From Argentina anserina (taxonomy: Eukaryota; Streptophyta; Magnoliopsida; Rosales; Rosaceae), in NCBI RefSeq assembly GCF_933775445.1, contig NC_065872.1, positions 21,948,001-22,012,000 on the forward strand: 64,000 nt of DNA, written 5' to 3'. The notes beneath the pieces are model-generated. The model was given only the letters and a program-made list of their open reading frames with translations. It ran no database searches and had not been told where the DNA came from. Each line of letters opens with the position of its first letter. The first letter of the stretch is position 1. This document shows positions 45,679 through 59,300 of the stretch, in pieces. The position numbers and the translations under genes are program-made.

Positions 45679-47999
45679 TGTAACACGCTAAGTTTGCATT
45701 TTCATTTATTAAGACTAAATCTTTTTCATTTGCATTTTAATTACCTTTTCTGAAGAAGAAGAAAAAAAAACAAGAGAGTACAGTCTAAGCTACACTAGAG
45801 TATCAGAGACGATGGTGGGAGAGTAAGCAGGAGGTGTCCTCACTATCTTGAGAGCTGATTTTGGAAGTAGGAGGTGGATTTAGGGCAGCAATGAGACTGG
45901 AAGAGGGAAGTCGGTCTCAATTTCTTCCTAATTGGGCAAGTAGAGCCGATAGCTTCTCTAATATATTTTTGGAGAGAGTGAGTGAAGAGGGAGCTAGGCA
46001 AGAAAGGGTTCGTCAAGAGAGGAATAACCTTTTTTATTGTTCTTGTGTAAGGTAGTTGAATTTCTTAAAGTCTAGAGCCAAAATTCTATTTATATTGTTA
46101 GATTCAGTCGAATTCCTTAAGTTTCATTTTAGATTCTTGTTACATACTTAAATTAGTTATTTAGTTTGAGAAATTGATTATATGCAGTAAGTTTGGGTCT
46201 AGGTTCTTGTGGTTAATGTTCTTGAGTTTTGAGTGTTCTAATCAATTTTAGAATGTTTGTGATTCTTGGGTCGTGAAGTTTAACTTGTTTATTGGTTTTG
46301 AGATTGAACATACTATATTCTGATACCATTTTCGAAGCATTGAAACTTAATTTGTTACCCCAAAACTTAATTTAAAAGGAGTTAACCAAATCTGGACATT
46401 CTGGAAATTTTCCAAAAAACTGATATTTTATGCCTAATTTGAATCAAGATATCTTTCAGCTCATATCTTTGTTTTGAAACCCAAAAGTATATATGAAAAC
46501 CTCATTTTTTAGGATTTCTGTATGTTCAAGAATCACTGGATTTTAGACAATGTCTGCTATGCCAAAAGCTATCTCGAAATCAGCCAATTTTTCAACAAAA
46601 CTGGAAATCTGGGTTTCTGTTTATTCTACCACAACTTTGAAAAATCATAACTTTCTGCTCAAAGCTTTGTTTTCATATTATAAACTATGCATTTAAATCT
46701 TGTAATGTCATCTTTCAATAGATTTTACCTGTCTTATGTTGTTTAAAACTGAAGCTAAAGTTAGTGAGTTTCTCACTGTTTTAAACTCGGAAAAACATGA
46801 TTTCAGTTTTAAAAATAGGTACTTATTTCAGCTGCAACTGAGGACGTCCAATAGTGTATTTCTTTTTATGTTTTATGTATTTTGGTATAATCACTAAGTA
46901 GAGTTCTTGATTCACAATTACCTTTGCCATATAGTTTAAAATGGCAATGTTACTAAATTTAGTTTTATTCCTTGTTATGTATGTGCTTACTCCTTCGGTA
47001 AGGTTCTAGACAAGTTCTTGGTGATCCTTAAGTCTAGGAGCAAATTCGGTTCTCGAGTTTGCGATAGGTCATAGGAGTTACGAGGTAGGGTTTGATGGGG
47101 ATGTTTATATATGGAATTGTGTGATACGCTTGATATTGTTTGATTTAAATGTTGAATGATAAATATTGATTGTTTTAAAGCATTGCTTAGATATAAAAAT
47201 ATCTATGTTGGGAAAGCATGTGTTTTTGTTTTTGAACCTTTATTATAATATTACTTTGGAAATGTGTAATGCACGAACATACTCATTTCTCATTGCGGAA
47301 AGAGTGAGTTGGAAGTTGAAAGAAGTATAGAGTGTTGTGATAGAAATTTGTTATTGAAAAACCCTTGTATAGTTGAGTGTACTCATGGGGTATCAAAGAT
47401 CCATGGTCAGCCCACATGTGCACAGATTGGGGGAAAGCAAGCCCATTCGATGGTGGACGCTGGTACAATGGTCATATAGGGTTTCAGATTTGAAGATCAT
47501 GAGTTTTACGAGGTAACTATCAAGGAGACAAATTATAGATTTGAGAGTGATGCATGGTTGAAAGTGAACATCATATTCATGCATTGTTTACCTGTAATGT
47601 GATTTTATTGATTTTGTTTGAAAGTAAAATTCTTGTTAGGATTTTAGTTGGCCTATTATAATTTAGCTCATCGTCTTTATCAAACCCATTGCAGGTATGA
47701 TACTGGACGTGTTAAAAAAAATAGTAGGAAAACCTTATATGTATATTAAGGCTTTCAAATTATAGTTTTTCTTTGTAACATAGGGTTTGAATAATGAATA
47801 GTCATTTTGAAAAGAAACACTATTCCAGTGTGTTGTAAATGCTTTAAGTCTCTTCTAAATGGCTTGTAACATAAAATAAAGGTAAGAGGGTTGTTTCCTA
47901 CTTCATGTTATGATATCTATCTCATTTTAATTATGCATATTAAATTGCGATTCACGTTTTAACTCGAGTTTATACCTTTAATCGAGTCGGAGCGTGACA
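45679..47999 (+). mobile_element. Solo long LTR-like unit
   Basis: Begins TGTAACACGCTAAGTTTGC and ends GAGTCGGAGCGTGACA. Flanking 5-mers AACAA (45674-45678) and AACGA (48000-48004) differ at one base. Inverted ends TGTAACACGCT / TGTCACGCTCC. 2321 bp without coding capacity and without a second internal copy of either end. The core differs from the 10860 family, so it is a separate family with similar termini. Confidence 0.6.
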
Positions 48000-48004
48000 A
48001 ACGA

Positions 48005-48562
48005 GCCTCAACGTAGATGAAATCCCTATAGGAAGGATTAAGGTAGGAAGTGAGTGACCTTGGGCCGAGACCATGCCGCAGCTCCGTTGTCGACAACGGC
48101 ACAAAGTTGCGGCAGCTGCTGCTCTTCACTCACCAATTGGTGTGGCTTTGGTGGCGGCTCAATCGAATGCTCAGAGGAAGGTGGTAACAATGTGACCAAT
48201 GGCGGCCGGATTGGCGGCCGGACGACGGAGATTGCTAGGAAAGAAGTTCCGGTTAGGTCGGGTGAACAGTGGCGCACACGAATTTGAATTTTTGGCATTT
48301 TTAAATTTTCCTCCTTTAATACACCTATTTATACTATTTAAAAAAAAATGTCCCAATACACTTTTTGGAATTTCGATTTGCGTGTTTGTGTGTATACTAA
48401 CTCGTATCGACGTGCTCTACCACTTCCGTGAAGGAAGTTTTAAAAAAAACTTATGTATCAGAAAAGTCAACTATTAGAGTCGCTACACTTAGAATGACTC
48501 TCGTTACGAGTAGAAGTTAAAAATAAAATGGTAAGGAAGGGTACAAGGTTTGGGTTGTAACA
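48005..48562 (-). mobile_element. Long LTR fragment, minus orientation
   Basis: Ends GGTTTGGGTTGTAACA. The CTAACTCGTATCGACGTGCT / CCGTGAAGGAAGTTTT module (near 48400) matches the promoter module of the 10860 family in reverse. A TATA-like TTTATACTATTTAAA precedes it. Probably the remaining half of the LTR into which 45679-47999 inserted. Confidence 0.5.
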
Positions 48563-50328
48563 ATCCAAATCTGGTGGCTACCATCCAACAATGAAATAGA
48601 GCACCGAAAGAATCTCATTTCTAGATAATTATTTCCTACCCACTTTCTTCCTCACACTATGGCTCCCATCTGATCCATAGACTCACCCACAAACCCCAAC
48701 TCAAATCAACCTCAGCAAACCCAGAACGAACCTGCTTTGACTCCAAGTCTCCAACCCAAATTATTGGATCTCTCATCACTAGATCGAAGAGTTAACATAC
48801 CCGCTCCCGGTTTCCATTTGAAATCCGAGATGGAGTTGTGTAACCATATTTAAAGAAGAATTATGTCGAAAAACAGCATAATAACCTCCCCTAAAAATGG
48901 AATATCCCAAAACCTGTAGATCAAGTAATACCTAAATTCACAAGTTTACTACTTCTCTCAACTAGGACCATTGGTCCTCCACTACAATCACACTTCAACA
49001 TCCATAAATGAATACCCTATACTAAGTACCTATTCTCCATATTTTAATGCAACCTCAATATAAATATAGCATTAGAAAACTCTTATAACATCATACCTAC
49101 AACTCAACTACGCAATATACAAGCGGGCTTGATGATTGAGTTGATATGCCCTTGATATGAATATTGTACCGACCTCAGCAACGCTAACCCGGGGAAAACA
49201 AAAAAATAAAAAATTCCCGAAAAAATATATATATATAGAAATCGTGAGATAAACTCAGTTAGAGGACACAAATAAATTAACTGCAAAACTGCTTCTCATA
49301 AATCTTGATTTCTTAAAATAGTTCTCTTTCACAAACTGTTTTGTCTGCATGCAATGAAGCTTTACTAAGGAAGATAAATCGTTGAGATTTAAAACATAAG
49401 GAATACGAAACTGAGGATGAACGTGATACTTCTTGGAAACTTGAACATTGAAAATAACTTAGAAAAACTTATATCCAAAACTAAACTGTTCATGCACCTA
49501 CAATGACTAAGTCAGAATAGACAGATGGTGGTGGACAATTGGTTATGCACTCAACATGAGCAGAGCGGGGGAGGGGGGATAACTGATCGTAACTTGTGCG
49601 CATCAGGCAGAGCAGGGGAACTAGTCATGCACTTGTGCGTCTGCCGATACACAAGTAGAGCGTGGAGGTATACATGCACGTAACCAGAGAAACTGAATCA
49701 CTGTACTGTAGTGTTTTCTGGGGTTGGGTACTCGTAAGGTAATGAATAACAAAAATGTTCCTTTCACACTTACTTTCTTTCGTAAACTCAAATGACTTTT
49801 ATAACACTAGATCAATAATCATTTTCTTTTGCTTTCCCGAAACAAACGATTTACTTTAAGGCATTCTAGAATCTCATAAAGACATGAATAATTAATAAAT
49901 GAGAGAACATAATAAAATTTCTTAAAGAGCATTTTGGACAATAAACTCAAATAAGTATCATAAAACTTCTTTCTTTATCCAAGGATAATAGTCTTACTTC
50001 AAAACATAAATTGCAAGGTTGCATATAGATAGAAATTTGCTAAATCAAAAATCATAATAAAGCCTTGAGAAATCAACTAATGAAATAGAGAAAATTAAAA
50101 ACAATTAAGTGATTGCATGCATTTTCTTTCAAAACAAAGTCCAACTGACATTGAGTAACTATGTGTGTCTCAACTCGGAATCATCATAGGAAACTAGCCA
50201 AACCGGATTCACCTAGCCAAATAATACCACACAAAATATTCAACCTCAATTCTAAATATTCAGCCATGAATGCATCCTAAGCAATCATATAACCTTTTGA
50301 CATAAGGTCACCCAAGTTTATATCCTCT
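48563..50328. other. No gene recognised; eroded LTR-like DNA
   Basis: AT-rich sequence with no domain-bearing ORF. Its right part continues, across the CACTA and hAT insertions, into 53495-53538 and 55164-55985, which suggests one host LTR unit split by both. Confidence 0.35.
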
Positions 50329-50331
50329 AAA

Positions 50332-53300
50332 CACTACTACATAAAATGTTTCTATGACGTTTGGAAAACGTCATGAAAAGGATTTCATGACGTTTTTCAA
50401 ACGCCATCTCAAACGACATCTATACGGGTGCCATCGTAGGGCTACTCTTCGATGACTGTAGAAAAACGTCATAAAAACCTTTTAATGACACTTACAAAAC
50501 GCCATAAAATGAGTTTACCATGGCGTTTTGTCATTGTTATAGAAAATATTTCTATGACGTTTATGAACTGCCTTTGAAAAGTGTTCATGACGTTTTCTAA
50601 ACGTCATCCATTCTTTTCATATTTTTAAAAAAATACACATTTGATTCCTGAATTTAATTCAGAAATCAATTATCTTTCATTTACAATTACAATGGAGACA
50701 CAATATCACTAAAATTATCTCATCTATTTCATAATGTAGTTCTATTACATCAAAAAGAAATAAAATTAAAATATGCACATTTTTTATCCACCATCAAGTT
50801 AGCAACTTCTTCCACTGTGTCAATGCTCATTCCATTGCAAGATTTCTTGAAAAACTCCACAACCATATATATAAGAGTAGAGGTTATTAAAGAAAACAGA
50901 CAATAATAATGACTCAATACCTCAAATCCTCAATGTTGTTCCATGCACTTGCAATATTGTCTTGATGACATCAACAAAGCTATGTAAGAAAGTAAATAAA
51001 ACATGTACAATTGAGTGCAAGTATAAATCACCAAATTTAGCAAACCTCATGAGTGCACGTAATGATATACCATATAAAAAATTGTACGACGGAGGGTTTA
51101 CAGACTTACTGAACCACCCAGAGGGTGGGAGAGGACTCGGAGGAGAGACGGCGAGAGGGAGATGGTTGATGTGGGCTGTGGCACCCCTATGCCGTAGAGG
51201 AGAGGAGAGGAGACAAGAGAGTCAGTTTCAGTCTGATTTATCCAGTCCTTGTATAGATGACCGATTAGGCTTAAACACCACTGTAACAAAATAAAAGTTT
51301 GATACTTGTACGTCCTCTAAGCATATCTACAAGCCTATGCATAAGACATTTATGCTAGCTAGTCCCTTATAATGCATGACAAGGATGTAATGATGTGCAT
51401 ACAAAAAACAGCAGATAGAAAATATACTAAATCCTTAGGAGTTCAACATGACTAGGATTGAACTCTTCAGTAAGGACACCAAAAATATTGTTGTATAACT
51501 ATCTTTGGAAGAAACATGTATCAAGCATATGTTTCTTAAAGAACGAGATCTCAAATAAAAACCAAAATCATAACACGTACATTCAGTAAGCACCCTCCCA
51601 TAAGAAAAAGAATATGCAGGAGCCAAAATGGAGTATTTACTAAATCATAGAATTAGCTATCATTTTCAGCATACACCACAACTAATAGCACTGCTCCATT
51701 AAACAACATAATATGGTAATTTCATAATCATAATAGTTCTCGTCAAGGTAAAGGACTACATATATCAGATTACCATAAGACAAATACCAACTTCTAAACA
51801 TGGAGACATAGGGAAAGAGAGAGTATTGTATCACCTCAGTTCCTTTTCCCTTTTCACCTTGCATTTCAATTGACAGCAATCTGATTCAAGGGCAGCAACA
51901 ACTGCAATAAGAATAAAAGAAAAACCAGAAAATTTTCAACACAAAGGTTCAAACTCATTCCAAGCAACCCAAACCAGAGGAGAACTCTACAACAGTATAA
52001 AACAGAACACAATTCCACTCCAAACACCTCCCAAGACTCAATTAGCACCAATCAAACACAATTCACCAACACTACAAAAACCACACACAAACACAAGCAC
52101 AACAAATCGACCATATACCTCAAATTCACCAAAGAATTCAACTACCACATAAAGATTTTAACTTTACAAACCCCACAAAACTTGTGCACATAATTAAAAA
52201 ATAGAAGCCGATAATTTACAGAGCATAGAGAAAACGTACTCTTTGTTTTGCTTGCGGTTTCTGAGCTGAGAAGCTGCAGAGAGAAGAACCCATAAGAGAG
52301 CAAAAGCAAAGCTCCAATTAGTGTTAAAAAGCAGATGAAGAGGAGTTGAGGGGAGAAAGAATGGAATCTCTCTCTATATTTCTGTAAGGGAAGTAATTTG
52401 TTATACAACGAGAGGAACTTTCTTTAAAGGTACTAAGAAAAAGAATCAAACAAAACAAAGTTGAATACCCAAACTAATGGAAAACGAAATCTTGAAATTA
52501 CCCAACAACTATTACGTAATACGTAGTCCCTCAACAGTGATTTCCCTTGTACGGCAGAGCGGTAAGTGAAGCTGCGGCGGGCAACATTGACGGCGCTGGC
52601 TGAGTTCGAAGGCGAGGTTAGGGGTTTTGATAAGTAAGAAACTCTGACTTCGATCTTGGTAGTGAGAAGACCAAATAACGGCTAGAAGTCGGAGAACGAA
52701 GGGTGTAGGGCTTGATGCTCCATCGGTGCTGCCTCGTTCTCTCATAGTCTCCTCCATCTTCGTGATTGAGCGACGATAGTGGTGTGGCGGGAAGGTTGCC
52801 AGAATGAGGTGCTTCTGGTTAGTGGCGAAGGCCAAAGGAGCTGCCTCAAGCCTTCGAGTTTTGGGGGTTGCTGATCGGAGAAGAGAGCTAAATCGATTTG
52901 TGGTGGTGGTGTGCTATTACGTTCTCAAATTTGGGGGAAAGAAAATTAGAGAGAAAGTGATAGATCCATTAGACGGGTATTTGAAAATTAAAACACCCTC
53001 TCTCGCTATTATCTTGCTTTTGCGAGAATTAAGAAAAATAATAGTAAATGTGCAAATTAGGGGCTGAGAATTGGCTTAGGCGCCAAACTGAAAAAATATC
53101 AGCGGGTGTTTATATTTTGGGCCAAAACAATTTAATGACGAAAGGGAATGTCATAGCCCACTGCACTTATTTATGACATTAAACAAATGTCATGAAAGGG
53201 TTTTTTTTTGGCGGTTAGAAAATGTTGTAATATATTTTTATGATGACGTTTTAAAAATAGTCATAAAAATATTTATCATGACAACAAGAAACTATCATTA

Positions 53301-53491
53301 TATTCATGACATTGAGAAAACTTCATAGCAAGATTGAGAACAACAATGACGTTTCTCAAATTGTCGTAAAACTAAACCCAAATTAAAATCAATGACGTTT
53401 CATAAAAAAACGTCATTGAAAGATCCTTTTATGACGTTTTAGACCAAATGCCATAAAATTAGTGTCATTAAATGATATATTTGTAGTAGTG
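50332..53491. mobile_element. Non-autonomous CACTA element
   Basis: Starts CACTACTACATAAAATG, ends TTTGTAGTAGTG, flanked by a 3-bp TSD AAA (50329-50331 and 53492-53494). Subterminal regions of about 300 bp (left) and 350 bp (right) are packed with TATGACGTTT / AAACGTCAT words in both orientations, as in CACTA transposase-binding arrays. No transposase is readable. The 2.4-kb core has gene-like pieces: a minus-strand 38-residue ORF at 50750-50866 (KKSCNGMSIDTVEEVANL) and a minus-strand membrane-anchor-like stretch at 52240-52400 (LLFICFLTLIGALLLLSYGF). These may be captured host exons; their origin was not recognised. Confidence 0.88.
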
Positions 53492-54732
53492 AAATCCTCC
53501 AAAATCTCAAAATACTTCCACCAACAAGATACTCTATAACCCCAACCAAGGACTAAAATATCGACGAGAACGGAAATATCGAGAGTCCGAAAATTGGAAA
53601 TATCGATTTTCAAAAATAATTGAGTAAATTGATGGAAATTTAAATAAAAACATGGAAATTTTGAATGAAATTTTGAGAAATGTTTAAAATGGAGGGAAAG
53701 CTGTTGAGAGTTATAATGGAGTGGGTACCTCGATGTGTAAGAGACTATGATCTAACTACTCGATACAATGATCTAAGAAAAACAAAAATTGCGCTTTCAT
53801 TATGGTCTTTCGGAACAATTTTATACTGTGCCCAATCTCGAAATTCGTTCTCCGTCCCCCGGCCGGCACGCGGCGACCCGCTCGAGCTGATCAATTATCT
53901 ACTATATTTCATAAGAAATTATTATATAGCTATTAGTTTATAATGAGTTATAGTAATTTAAGGTAAAACAATCGTCGAGAATTATTAAAAATTTATTTTA
54001 ATTATTTTTTTAATGGCTGGGAACCTAAAGGGAGGCTAGGTCATCACGCCTTATATACATATGATATATTAAATATGAAATTACATGAGTGATTTAGAAC
54101 CACATAGAGGATCTATGAGGTACAAAATTTTCACCGTCTTCATTATCTCCTTGAGTAGAGCCCTGAATATATTGTGAAAAATAGTCATTAAATGATACCT
54201 CCCCTTTATAGTTTTGCATGTATTCACTTATATGCCAACCATATAGGTCATTGGTGATTGACTGTGGATTTTGTTACTGGTAGTTTCCATTGGTAATTTG
54301 TTAATTTCCTATACGATGTAGGATTATATTTGACATGAACGTAAAAAAATCATTATTACTATAATTGACTAAAAAAAATTAGAACTTAATAATATTAATA
54401 TACTTACCAACAAGGAAGAAAAGAAAATATCAACAAAGCCTCACTCACTAATATATTTGGAATTTGATGCTAATATATTTAGAGTTTGAAATATAATAGA
54501 GTTGAATAGTGGTGCAACAGTGCAACCAAGGACTAACATCATAATGTAATTATAGTGTTTTAAAGTTTTAATTCGAAAAGTAGTTAAAAATTGAATTGTA
54601 AGTAAATAATTGTAGGTAAATAATGTGATAAAGTTAGTTGGGATTGGATATATAACCAATTTTCGTTGTTTATCAAATTTATTATACATACAATATATAT
54701 TATAAAGTGTCAAAATATAACACAAATTGACT

Positions 54733-54787
54733 TAGTAGAGTTGGTTAAGTGATTCATTTTCTAATGAGATGAACATGGTTCGATTCC
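54733..54787 (+). ncRNA. tRNA-like/SINE-type pol III promoter, unit 1
   Basis: A-box TAGTAGAGTTGG (54733-54744) and B-box GGTTCGATTCC (54777-54787) at tRNA-like spacing. Between them TCATT..AATGA can form an anticodon-like stem. No acceptor stem is obvious, so not a functional tRNA; a tRNA-derived SINE head is the best guess. Confidence 0.5.
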
Positions 54788-54879
54788 CCTCAACAACAAG
54801 TTAGGTTTTATTTGAATTTTATTTGAAACATAGAATAAAATATATATTAAAAATAGCCGTATAGAACAATAACTTTACT

Positions 54880-54934
54880 TGGTAGAGTTGGCTACACATC
54901 TTTGTTTGCAAAGGAATGACCATGGTTCGATTCC
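54880..54934 (+). ncRNA. tRNA-like/SINE-type pol III promoter, unit 2
   Basis: A-box TGGTAGAGTTGG (54880-54891) and B-box GGTTCGATTCC (54924-54934). An anticodon-arm-like TCTTT-GTTTGCA-AAGGA lies between, with a 7-nt loop. Both boxes are exactly 147 bp from those of unit 1, so the pair is a dimer or tandem duplicate. Confidence 0.5.
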
Positions 54935-55163
54935 CCTCAAATGCATATTTGAGTTTTAATTTCTGGTGGCGACACGTGGCGGAATGAGTGATTATATCAC
55001 GGATATATCCAAAATATCGATAATATCGCGATATATCGTGGAAATTTCCAAAATATCGACCGAAATTACTATGGTATGTGAAGAATATATCTCTACCCCG
55101 AAAAAACGAAATTATCGCTGAAATATCGACGATAATTTCGATTTTTTAGTCCTTGACCCCAAC

Positions 55164-55985
55164 ACTCACCTTTAACAACTTTTCCATTTAATCTCACTTC
55201 CCACTAATGACTTTCCTCCAATTTCCTTAGCCTCTTACTATAACACCAATCCTAATTTCCAAATCCAAATTCCAACAACTTACTTATGCTTATGCCAACA
55301 TAACTTAGATAGCAAAATAGAGCATAAAAAGACTAAGATTGACAGAAGAAGGTCACCGGAGGCGGCGGAGCTGCGGTGGCTCATGGTGGCCGGAATTCCA
55401 ACTTCCCAAATCTTAAAATGCACATGCGAATTCTTGGCCGTTTTGCTGGAATTTGTAAAATACGCAAGGAAACCATCTCAATCTTCTTTCCTTCGATTCG
55501 TTGCACATCCTTTTATGATAAATGTTGAAATATATATAAATAGAATGCCCAAGAGACAAGGAAGAGAATGATATAAGTTTTGTCACCGGACACCGCCGAA
55601 ATCAGCGTCGGTGACAGAAAAATGTGGTGGGGGTATGGAAAACATGTCCCCTCTCTCCTCACGTTTCTCACGAGAAAAATGAGGGGAGGAGAAAGACGAT
55701 ATGATAATTATGATCTAATTAAAGTTAGTCACAAGAAAAATGACCCAAATGCCCCCACCATGTCAATACTTGTAACTTTCTCATTATAAGTCCATTTAAT
55801 TAGCCCGTTTGAGCCTATATTCTCGCATCGTCGTTCTCCACTTATCTATGCTAAGAAACTAATTATCACTTAATGAAATAATTTTTTATCATGAGAGGTT
55901 AATTTGTAACGATAACAAGAATTTAAATAGCGAAGTCCAAATCCTTAAAATTACAGGGAATCTATTTTCAGGTCGGGGTGTTACA
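55164..55985 (-). mobile_element. Long LTR fragment, minus orientation (GGGGTGTTACA end)
   Basis: Ends AGGTCGGGGTGTTACA, so the minus-strand start is TGTAACACCCCGACC. Homologous to 43900-44414 over its last 400 bp. Its left part is interrupted by the hAT element at 53547-55155 and probably by the CACTA element. Confidence 0.55.
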
Positions 55986-56380
55986 AGAGTAGTTGAAAAG
56001 TCAGCAATTGTAGAGTACTGATTAGAGAGAACGAGGTACGCGACTGAGTTTGTTTTTTTTTAATTGTGTGTCCACCAAAACTGCATGTTCATTGTGGACA
56101 CAAACGTATCCCATTTGTATCCATGTGAATGACGCGTATCCACGCGTATTTGAGCGTACTTTACACATGTCTGTATCGTACGCGTGTCTAACACGCGATA
56201 CGTGAACAATATCACGTGTCCGTGCGGTAATCCCAAACTATCATCATGATTGGTTGAATTTTATTAATTAAATTGTATACTTAATGTAATCTAACCATCA
56301 ATTTATGCTATTAGATGTAGATGCCAGTGTTGCAAGGCGATCCCTATAGGTTAATATTAGTCTGTCCTAGCTTGTAAATC

Positions 56381-59300
56381 TGTCACAACCCGAAAATTTG
56401 AATAATAAAAATAAATTTCAAAGTTGTGAAAACTCTAAAATAACCTCAAAATACATTGAAATCATTGTACATTAATAGTGTAACAAAATTGAGTTCAACA
56501 AGCAACTCGGTCAACATGAATAATACATCACCAATGTTTACAAAATAGTAACATAATATGGATAATGTAAAATTCACTGAAATCCTCACCAAAACGAAAT
56601 GGGAAACTACTTGGCGGTCCTCCAATAAGAAGCTCATCAAACTTGCTAATCCCCACATCCAGGTATATCCCTTACACCATTGATTGGTGCACTGAGATTG
56701 TAAACACAAACTCGGTAAGCTATGAGTAAATCAACAATTATATAATTTCATCATTAATCTCATCAACAAGTGTCATAACCACTTCATATGTGAAATTTGA
56801 GCTTCATTTCCACAATGCATTAAGAAAAGATGACAAATAACTCTTTTTAAAATAATGTATGGGGCTTCAAGTAAAGCCCTAACTACAAAAGAGTTTAGGT
56901 AATCATGACTAAATGGAATTCAAATTCATGAATCAAATATGAAGAAATTGAAAGATGAGCATAATATAAGAACCCAGAATCCTTGAAGCTTTTCTTTCTT
57001 CTTCCCGTCTGTTTCTCCTCCTTCTTTGCCTCCCAAAACTCTGATTATATAGAAGAAGTGATGCACACATGGAGTAAAGAAGTGGAGTAATTGCAATTAA
57101 ACTTCTGCTCATGCATTCACAATGAAAGTTTCAGTTTTCCTCTTCAATTTTCGTCAGTTTCAGCTTCTTGTAACTCTTGTCTTCAATTCCTCATCAATTG
57201 TTTGAGTTGGAAACCCACCTAATTTCCCCACTCTCTCTAACTGATCAAACTTAAAGTGAAAGACTGATTGTTGTGGCTGTTTTTGAGAAGAGAATAGAGG
57301 CAGCAGTTGTATTGTTTGATGGCTGCAGAGGAGATGAACGGAAGAGAAGGGAAAACGTTTCTCTCCTCTTTTTGTTAAATAATTACCAATGAGTTGGCTG
57401 CACCACTTGGACTTAAAAGTTCAACTTAATAACCCAACTCCATCTTCAATCAGCCCATTATTATATAATTTCGTAACTCTTCTCGCCGCTGACCTTCCAG
57501 TGATTAAAATACCATAACTTCCTCTACGAAGCTCCAAATCACGAACCATAAAATGTTCTGGAAAGCTAACATCCATATCTTTCCAACGGTACAAGACTCA
57601 TTCACTAATTGTATCTTGACTGCTCCCAGTAATTCGGCAAATTTGACTGTTCAGAATTAACAGATTCTCACAAATGCTTTGTTTTTGCTCTTTTTCATTC
57701 CATGACTACACAAACACTAAATAATGTTAAAGACACAATAACGTACTTAAGAACATGCACAAGCCCAAGAGTTAGAGCATCTACATATGTCAAATAATGA
57801 ACACATCACTTGAAGACCAACAAGTCCTATCACCTCCGTCGTCACTAGCCATGGATTCTCTCCTCCTGGCGATTTATCGCCATAGCGTTGTTACTGCTCG
57901 ACTCTAGAGACGAAGGAGGGTATCAACTAGATAGCCACCAAAGTTGGGAGGCCGAGTCTATAACACCACTGGAGCTCCAAGCTTGGTCTACTGCGATCTC
58001 CAATCTTTGGCCAGTGTCTGCCCTGGCCACCATCAAAAATGAAGCCAGCGCCTTATGTCGATCGAGACCCATCTTCCCAACCTTCATTTGAGGCCAGCAC
58101 CGCCATCGCTGCCCCACCGTGAGCGGCGGCTAGAGTACCAGAAAACGTTTTCTGATGGTGGTTTTTGAGTTTAAGGAAGCTAGGAGAGTGTTGGAGTTGG
58201 AATGTTGTGTTCTAATGAGGGAGGAGCAGCATATCTACTTTTGATTGAGAGTGGGTTAAGATATGAGCTGTAGTAGTAAGCATCATAAAAGAGAGAATGA
58301 TCACATAGTAGAGGGACAAAATGTACATTTCGGGGTTAGAAGCTGCATAGGACATGGAGAAGCTACTGTAATGGGAATTTAGGGTAGAATGAAATTGAAG
58401 TGGAGTTAATTTATTTAATTTGGATGACTATTGGAACTTAGAGAAATAAAGAGTGCATATGGAAGCTATTGTCCCACCAATGGACCATTTAGACTAGGGA
58501 CTAGTTACCGAGGAACGGAACGTTCGTCACTATTGGGATACGCGAGGGATATTTTGGGGAGTTTTTTTCACCAACAGTCTCTCAACTCTGGTGTACCTAC
58601 CAATGTAATACCTCAACTCTTAATCGTACCAATGTGATTTTAAGAAATTAAGATTTATGAGAAGCAGTTTTACAACTAAATTATCTTTGTCCTCTTATTG
58701 AGTTATCTCACGTTTTTCTATGTTTTTCTCAGGGCTCTTTGGTTTTCTGTTTTGCCCAGGTTAGCGTTGTTGAGGTCGGTGCAATACTCACGTCAAGGGC
58801 ATATCCACTCAGTCATCAAGCACGCTTGTATGTTGCTTAGTTGAGTTATAGATATATTGATGTTACATTGAATAATTGGAGAAGAAATACTTGATATATT
58901 TGTTGTATTCATTGATGGATGTTGGAGTGGGGTTTTAATGGAGGAAATATGGTCATGTAGTTGGGGCAAGGGTTTAAATTGTGTTGTTTTAGAAGTGTAT
59001 TATGTAATTTACAGGTTTGGGGTACATAAATTTTAGGGGAGGTTATACCAAATTTTTAACATAACTGCTCTCTAATTTTGGCTACACAAGTCCATTTTGG
59101 ATTTCAAAAGGAAATCTGGGAGCTGGCCTGTCAGAGAGACATGTGCGATCTGATTTTGGTAATTTTGACTTTCCCTTTTTGGTTTTTCACCCTTAAACCT
59201 TCTAATTACCACTTCCCAAAAATACCCTACAAGGTTTTTGATTCGTAATTTTAATGTTTGACGTACGAATTACGTGTGCCGCGTGTCTACGAACTTGTAT

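Larger units (their letters stand above)
53547..55155. mobile_element. hAT element with 8-bp TSD
   Basis: Perfect 8-bp duplication ACCCCAAC (53539-53546 and 55156-55163). Inverted ends CAAGGACTAAAATATCGACG and the complement of TTTTTTAGTCCTTG, with subterminal ATATCG words on both sides. No transposase. A tRNA-like pair lies in its right half. A second copy begins at 63525. Confidence 0.85.

Noticed and set aside
54733..54934. Functional tRNA genes
   Set aside because: A- and B-boxes are present but acceptor stems do not pair, and the sequences lie inside a transposon.
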